A stretch of 9,444 nucleotides of DNA from Candidatus Gracilibacteria bacterium CG2_30_37_12 (GTDB lineage: Bacteria > Patescibacteriota > Gracilibacteria > BD1-5 > UBA2023). The notes under the pieces are model-generated. The model was not told where the DNA came from. It searched no databases and was given only the letters and a program-made list of their open reading frames with translations. Location: NCBI GenBank assembly GCA_001873165.1, contig MNYO01000126.1, forward strand, positions 1 through 9,444. The letters run 5' to 3'. Below, one piece after another: positions 7,779 to 9,444 of this stretch; position 1 is the first letter of the stretch; each line of letters begins with the position of its first letter. The position numbers and the translations under genes are program-made.

Positions 7779-8381
7779 ATGCGAACCATTAACAAAGTTA
7801 TATTATCCGTCGGATTTTCAGCATTCTGTGTCTCTTTCCTCTTAACCCTATCCGTTGCTCCGAAATTACAAAATACTCTCCCTCCACTTTCTCCATCATC
7901 GTCATTCTCTGAATTGCCTATGTCTTCTACTATATTTATGGATGAACTTCGGAAGCAAAATAATGCCCTCCATTATTGTAAGGATCGTAGACAGTGTTTT
8001 CTCCTCATAGCGTATACCGAAGTTCTCTGCTCTCACATTGCTACTCTGGAAAACAATACGGAGGAGTTCTCATATATACGCCACAGATACGGAACTTGAA
8101 CGTATGATTGGATTATAGAGAACCATCCAACGATTGAATTGAAATTTGACGAATATCTCACCAAGGAACTCCTCGCGAAGACAAACGGGAAGATACTCTC
8201 GAAAGATAATGGCTTCACGGAGAAGGAGGTCTCTGATATCTATCGAGACTATGTCTTCCAGTCTGGATTTGAGAAATTGGATAAGCAGAGAATGGATGCT
8301 AAAACCCCTGAAATGAAGGGATTATATGCCTTTCAAATCTTCCTCATTTTCTCCGATAGAAGGTTCTTCCAAATTAAGTAA
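7779..8381 (+). CDS. Hypothetical protein with N-terminal signal/anchor, 200 aa
   Basis: ATG 7779 to TAA 8379-8381, 200 aa with glycine at UGA codon 107 (8097-8099); the standard code would split it into two ORFs in the same frame. The N-terminus has a basic start (MRTINK) and a hydrophobic stretch (about 7-27), either an uncleaved anchor or a signal peptide. A Pro/Ser-rich linker (35-50) follows. The exported part is polar and helical, with cysteines 67, 73 and 84 (YCKDRRQC, EVLC) that could form a disulphide. The middle has YDWIIENHPTIELKFDEYLTKELL and the end FQIFLIFSDRRFFQIK. No family recognised. It is divergent from the 70-aa gene and followed by hairpins. Probably a cell-envelope protein; role unknown. 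Confidence 0.75.
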
Positions 8382-8384
8382 AAC

Positions 8385-8440
8385 AGCAAGTATCCCTTGC
8401 TCATAAAGACCTTATCATATACGAACCGGTAGGGTCTTTA
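8385..8440 (+). terminator. Two hairpins after the 200-aa gene, candidate terminator
   Basis: Directly after the stop codon comes AGCAAG-TATCC-CTTGCT (8385-8401). A second inverted repeat, AAAGACC (8405-8411) with GGTCTTT (8433-8439), follows and runs into ATAAT. The second stem resembles a bidirectional intrinsic terminator with a long 21-nt loop and a weak U tract. Confidence 0.4.
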
Positions 8441-8775
8441 TAATACCTTCGATATATTCTCTCTCTATAATTAAACGGTAGCAAATATTATTTATGAAAC
8501 CAATACCTACTTGAACCTCCGGTTCCTTCTATAAATAGTAGCCAACCTTAAACCCTCGCCTTATTTGTTGGATCTCTGACAAGCGTTCATCGTCCTTCGA
8601 TCCGATGAAATACTCCTACCATCCACCAGCGAAAGAAACAGATTTTAAAACCTTATTTTCTTTCCTATAAACTGAACTAATGCGACGGCAGGAGTATTAG
8701 TGATTACTATATACACTCTTTCACTTCCATATATTCGGGATTTTTACAACTTCCCACTTTTTCATTGTTCCAGCC
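8441..8775. other. Gene-poor stretch with multiple nested inverted repeats, possible structured RNA
   Basis: No convincing ORF of any size on either strand in standard or UGA=Gly code; the longest candidates are about 21-24 codons. It holds several complementary segments: GAACC-TCC-GGTTC (8513-8525); TTCATCG/CGATGAA (8586-8592 with 8603-8609); AATACTCCT/AGGAGTATT (8609-8617 with 8690-8698) enclosing GAAAGAAA/TTTCTTTC (8631-8638 with 8657-8664). The last three are mutually compatible and could form one folded domain. No similarity to RNase P, tmRNA, SRP RNA or tRNA that I can recognise. It could be a non-coding RNA, a long leader, or a decayed mobile-element remnant. Confidence 0.4.
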
Positions 8776-8803
8776 TTGATTATTTTAAAAAGTGTTGTAT
8801 ACT
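8776..8803 (+). promoter_or_regulatory. Promoter for the 69-aa two-TM protein gene
   Basis: TTGATT (8776-8781), a 16-nt spacer, then TATACT (8798-8803): a near-consensus sigma70-type pair. The expected transcription start is about 8810, giving a roughly 40-nt leader before ATG 8851. This is why the in-frame TTG at 8776 is not taken as the translation start. Confidence 0.6.
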
Positions 8804-8850
8804 ATGAATATACAAAATCTTTACAATCTGACAAAACAAACCAACAGAAA

Positions 8851-9060
8851 ATGACACAATTTCAAGAATATGTTCCTCTCATAAAACTCATACTTCTTCC
8901 AGTCGGGTTGGTTCTTGTTTGTTTCATACTTCAACGCTGGCTCCGAACGATAGTTGATATGCTCCGAAAACTGGAAGATTTCGTAATAGCCTTTAATAAA
9001 TCTTCAATCCTTATTCTGTTCCTGTATTTCGTCATTCTTATATACATCAAACTCACATAG
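8851..9060 (+). CDS. Small two-transmembrane protein, 69 aa
   Basis: ATG 8851 to TAG 9058-9060. The frame is open upstream to TTG 8776, but that TTG is the -35 box of a good promoter, so the ATG is preferred. The protein is a membrane hairpin: TM1 about 8-29 (VPLIKLILLPVGLVLVCFIL), a loop with amphipathic basic/acidic helix (RWLRTIVDMLRKLEDFVIAFNK), and TM2 about 51-67 (SSILILFLYFVILIYI). The size and two-helix layout match small holin-like or toxin-like membrane proteins as well as many uncharacterised inner-membrane proteins; nothing distinguishes them here. It is followed by a small acidic ORF in the same frame. No Shine-Dalgarno sequence. Function unknown. Confidence 0.65.
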   Translation: MTQFQEYVPLIKLILLPVGLVLVCFILQRWLRTIVDMLRKLEDFVIAFNKSSILILFLYFVILIYIKLT

Positions 9061-9117
9061 TCTCTCTCAACCGTTCATAGACGCCTCATGGGCAATATCT
9101 GTCTTACCGAAAGAACT

Positions 9118-9258
9118 ATGAATATACCAATCCGAACTGACCCAGATTTCAAGCCTGATACAAAACGAACGATTGACCTCCGTCCATTCTTTGACAAGCC
9201 AAATATAGAGGAAGAGAATATCGACGAAGAGGAAACATTCGATATTCGGGTTAAATAG
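9118..9258 (+). CDS. Small acidic hypothetical protein, 46 aa
   Basis: ATG 9118 to TAG 9256-9258. An in-frame ATG at 9088 would add ten residues (MGNICLTERT); the choice is uncertain because neither start has a ribosome-binding site. The product is hydrophilic with an acidic block (KPNIEEENIDEEETFDI) after LRPFFDKP. It lies 57 nt after the two-TM gene, in the same frame and direction, so it may share that gene's promoter. Similarity unknown; coding status is supported only by ORF integrity and protein-like composition. Confidence 0.45.
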   Translation: MNIPIRTDPDFKPDTKRTIDLRPFFDKPNIEEENIDEEETFDIRVK

Positions 9259-9265
9259 AAAATTA

Positions 9266-9413
9266 TGTGTGGTTAAAAATACAAGTTGTTCTCTTATCTA
9301 AGGCACCCAAGTATCAACTTTTATATTTCTCGCTAAATTTGGCTTGTTTTTGACTAATTTACCCCCTTATCTGCCCTCTGGAAGCGGGGTGAAGTAGTCA
9401 AAACAGCCACACA
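9266..9413. repeat. Long nested inverted repeat upstream of a possible gene start
   Basis: Core: GGCTTGTTTTTGACTA (9341-9356) pairs with TAGTCAAAACAGCC (9395-9408), 14 bp with two single-T bulges. Inside it ACCCC (9361-9365) pairs with GGGGT (9386-9390), with possible extra CTT/AAG pairs. Outside it TGTGTGG (9266-9272) is complementary to CCACACA (9407-9413), overlapping the core arm by 2 nt. A T5 run follows (9415-9419). It could be a strong RNA structure before the gene at 9426, a terminator, or a transposon-end hairpin of the kind bound by Y1/REP-type transposases. Confidence 0.6.
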
Positions 9414-9425
9414 CTTTTTGCCATT

Positions 9426-9444
9426 ATGCCGAAAAGATGAAGAA
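9426..9444 (+). CDS. Possible start of a gene cut by the right edge (MPKRGR...)
   Basis: ATG 9426 is followed by CCG AAA AGA TGA AGA, read MPKRGR with UGA as glycine. A basic MPKR/MPRK start is common among small DNA-binding proteins and REP-associated Y1 transposases, and a strong hairpin lies just upstream. Six codons cannot establish a gene; reported because of the adjacent structure. Confidence 0.25.

Noticed and set aside
8580..8630. Short resemblance on the minus strand to rRNA 5' words (GATGAACGCT, GGTGGATG)
   Set aside because: The matches are about 8-10 nt, taken from two different rRNAs, and the surrounding sequence does not continue as rRNA.
8605..8670. 21-codon ORF (MKYSYHPPAK...)
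   Set aside because: Too short, overlaps the inverted-repeat region, and lacks any start signal or neighbour support.
8700..8766. 22-codon minus-strand ORF beginning MKKWEVVKIP
   Set aside because: Short and without a promoter or homologue I can name; chance cannot be excluded.
8776..8850. N-terminal extension of the two-TM protein from TTG 8776
   Set aside because: The TTG coincides with a -35 box and a matching TATACT lies inside the extension; ATG 8851 gives a compact two-TM protein.
1..9444. UGA read as tryptophan (code 4)
   Set aside because: UGA falls at glycine positions of HsdS, RhuM and the S24 cleavage site, and conserved tryptophans (for example RWDV in HsdS) use UGG.
1..9444. 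tRNA, rRNA or CRISPR array
   Set aside because: No cloverleaf with a T-arm consensus, no rRNA-length conserved blocks and no regularly spaced direct repeats were seen on either strand.

Overview
The window comes from a bacterium that reads UGA as glycine (translation table 25), the code of Candidatus Gracilibacteria and Absconditabacteria (SR1) in the Candidate Phyla Radiation. The evidence is internal. At least fifteen in-frame UGA codons fall inside recognisable or well-formed genes. Several sit where the protein family has a conserved glycine: HsdS before DLILG, RhuM in EE-G-ER, and the Cys-Gly scissile bond of a LexA-like repressor. Every gene whose end is visible stops at UAA or UAG. Under the standard code the main genes break into fragments; with UGA=Gly they become full length. 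None of the starts I looked at has a clear Shine-Dalgarno sequence.

Positions 1-7667 are a run of minus-strand genes. Read in the direction of transcription: a 70-aa unknown protein (7667-7455) followed by a terminator-like hairpin; a LexA/S24-family repressor (7289-6666); a large restriction-modification polypeptide with an HsdR-N-like PD-(D/E)xK nuclease domain fused to an HsdM N6-adenine methylase (6638-4418), interrupted by a single-base frameshift in a T6 run; a hairpin; a RhuM-family protein (4318-3290); a two-TRD HsdS (3280-1895); a three-TM protein (1882-1424); two small paralogous proteins (1421-1263 and 1231-1007), the first visible only in code 25; and a coiled-coil two-TM protein (983 to beyond the left edge). 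No HsdR helicase is visible. The nuclease-methylase fusion plus a separate S subunit recalls BcgI-like (type IIB) systems. The LexA-like protein is the obvious candidate regulator. The four downstream genes may be an accessory membrane module of the same defence locus; this last point is inference.

Positions 7668-9444 are the plus-strand side. They hold a 200-aa protein with an N-terminal membrane anchor or signal (7779-8381), a 469-base stretch without a convincing gene but with nested inverted repeats, a 69-aa two-TM protein with a good promoter (8851-9060), and a 46-aa acidic protein (9118-9258). An elaborate nested inverted repeat (9266-9413) follows, directly before a possible gene start (MPKRGR...) cut off at the right edge. 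I see no rRNA, tRNA, CRISPR array or complete mobile element.
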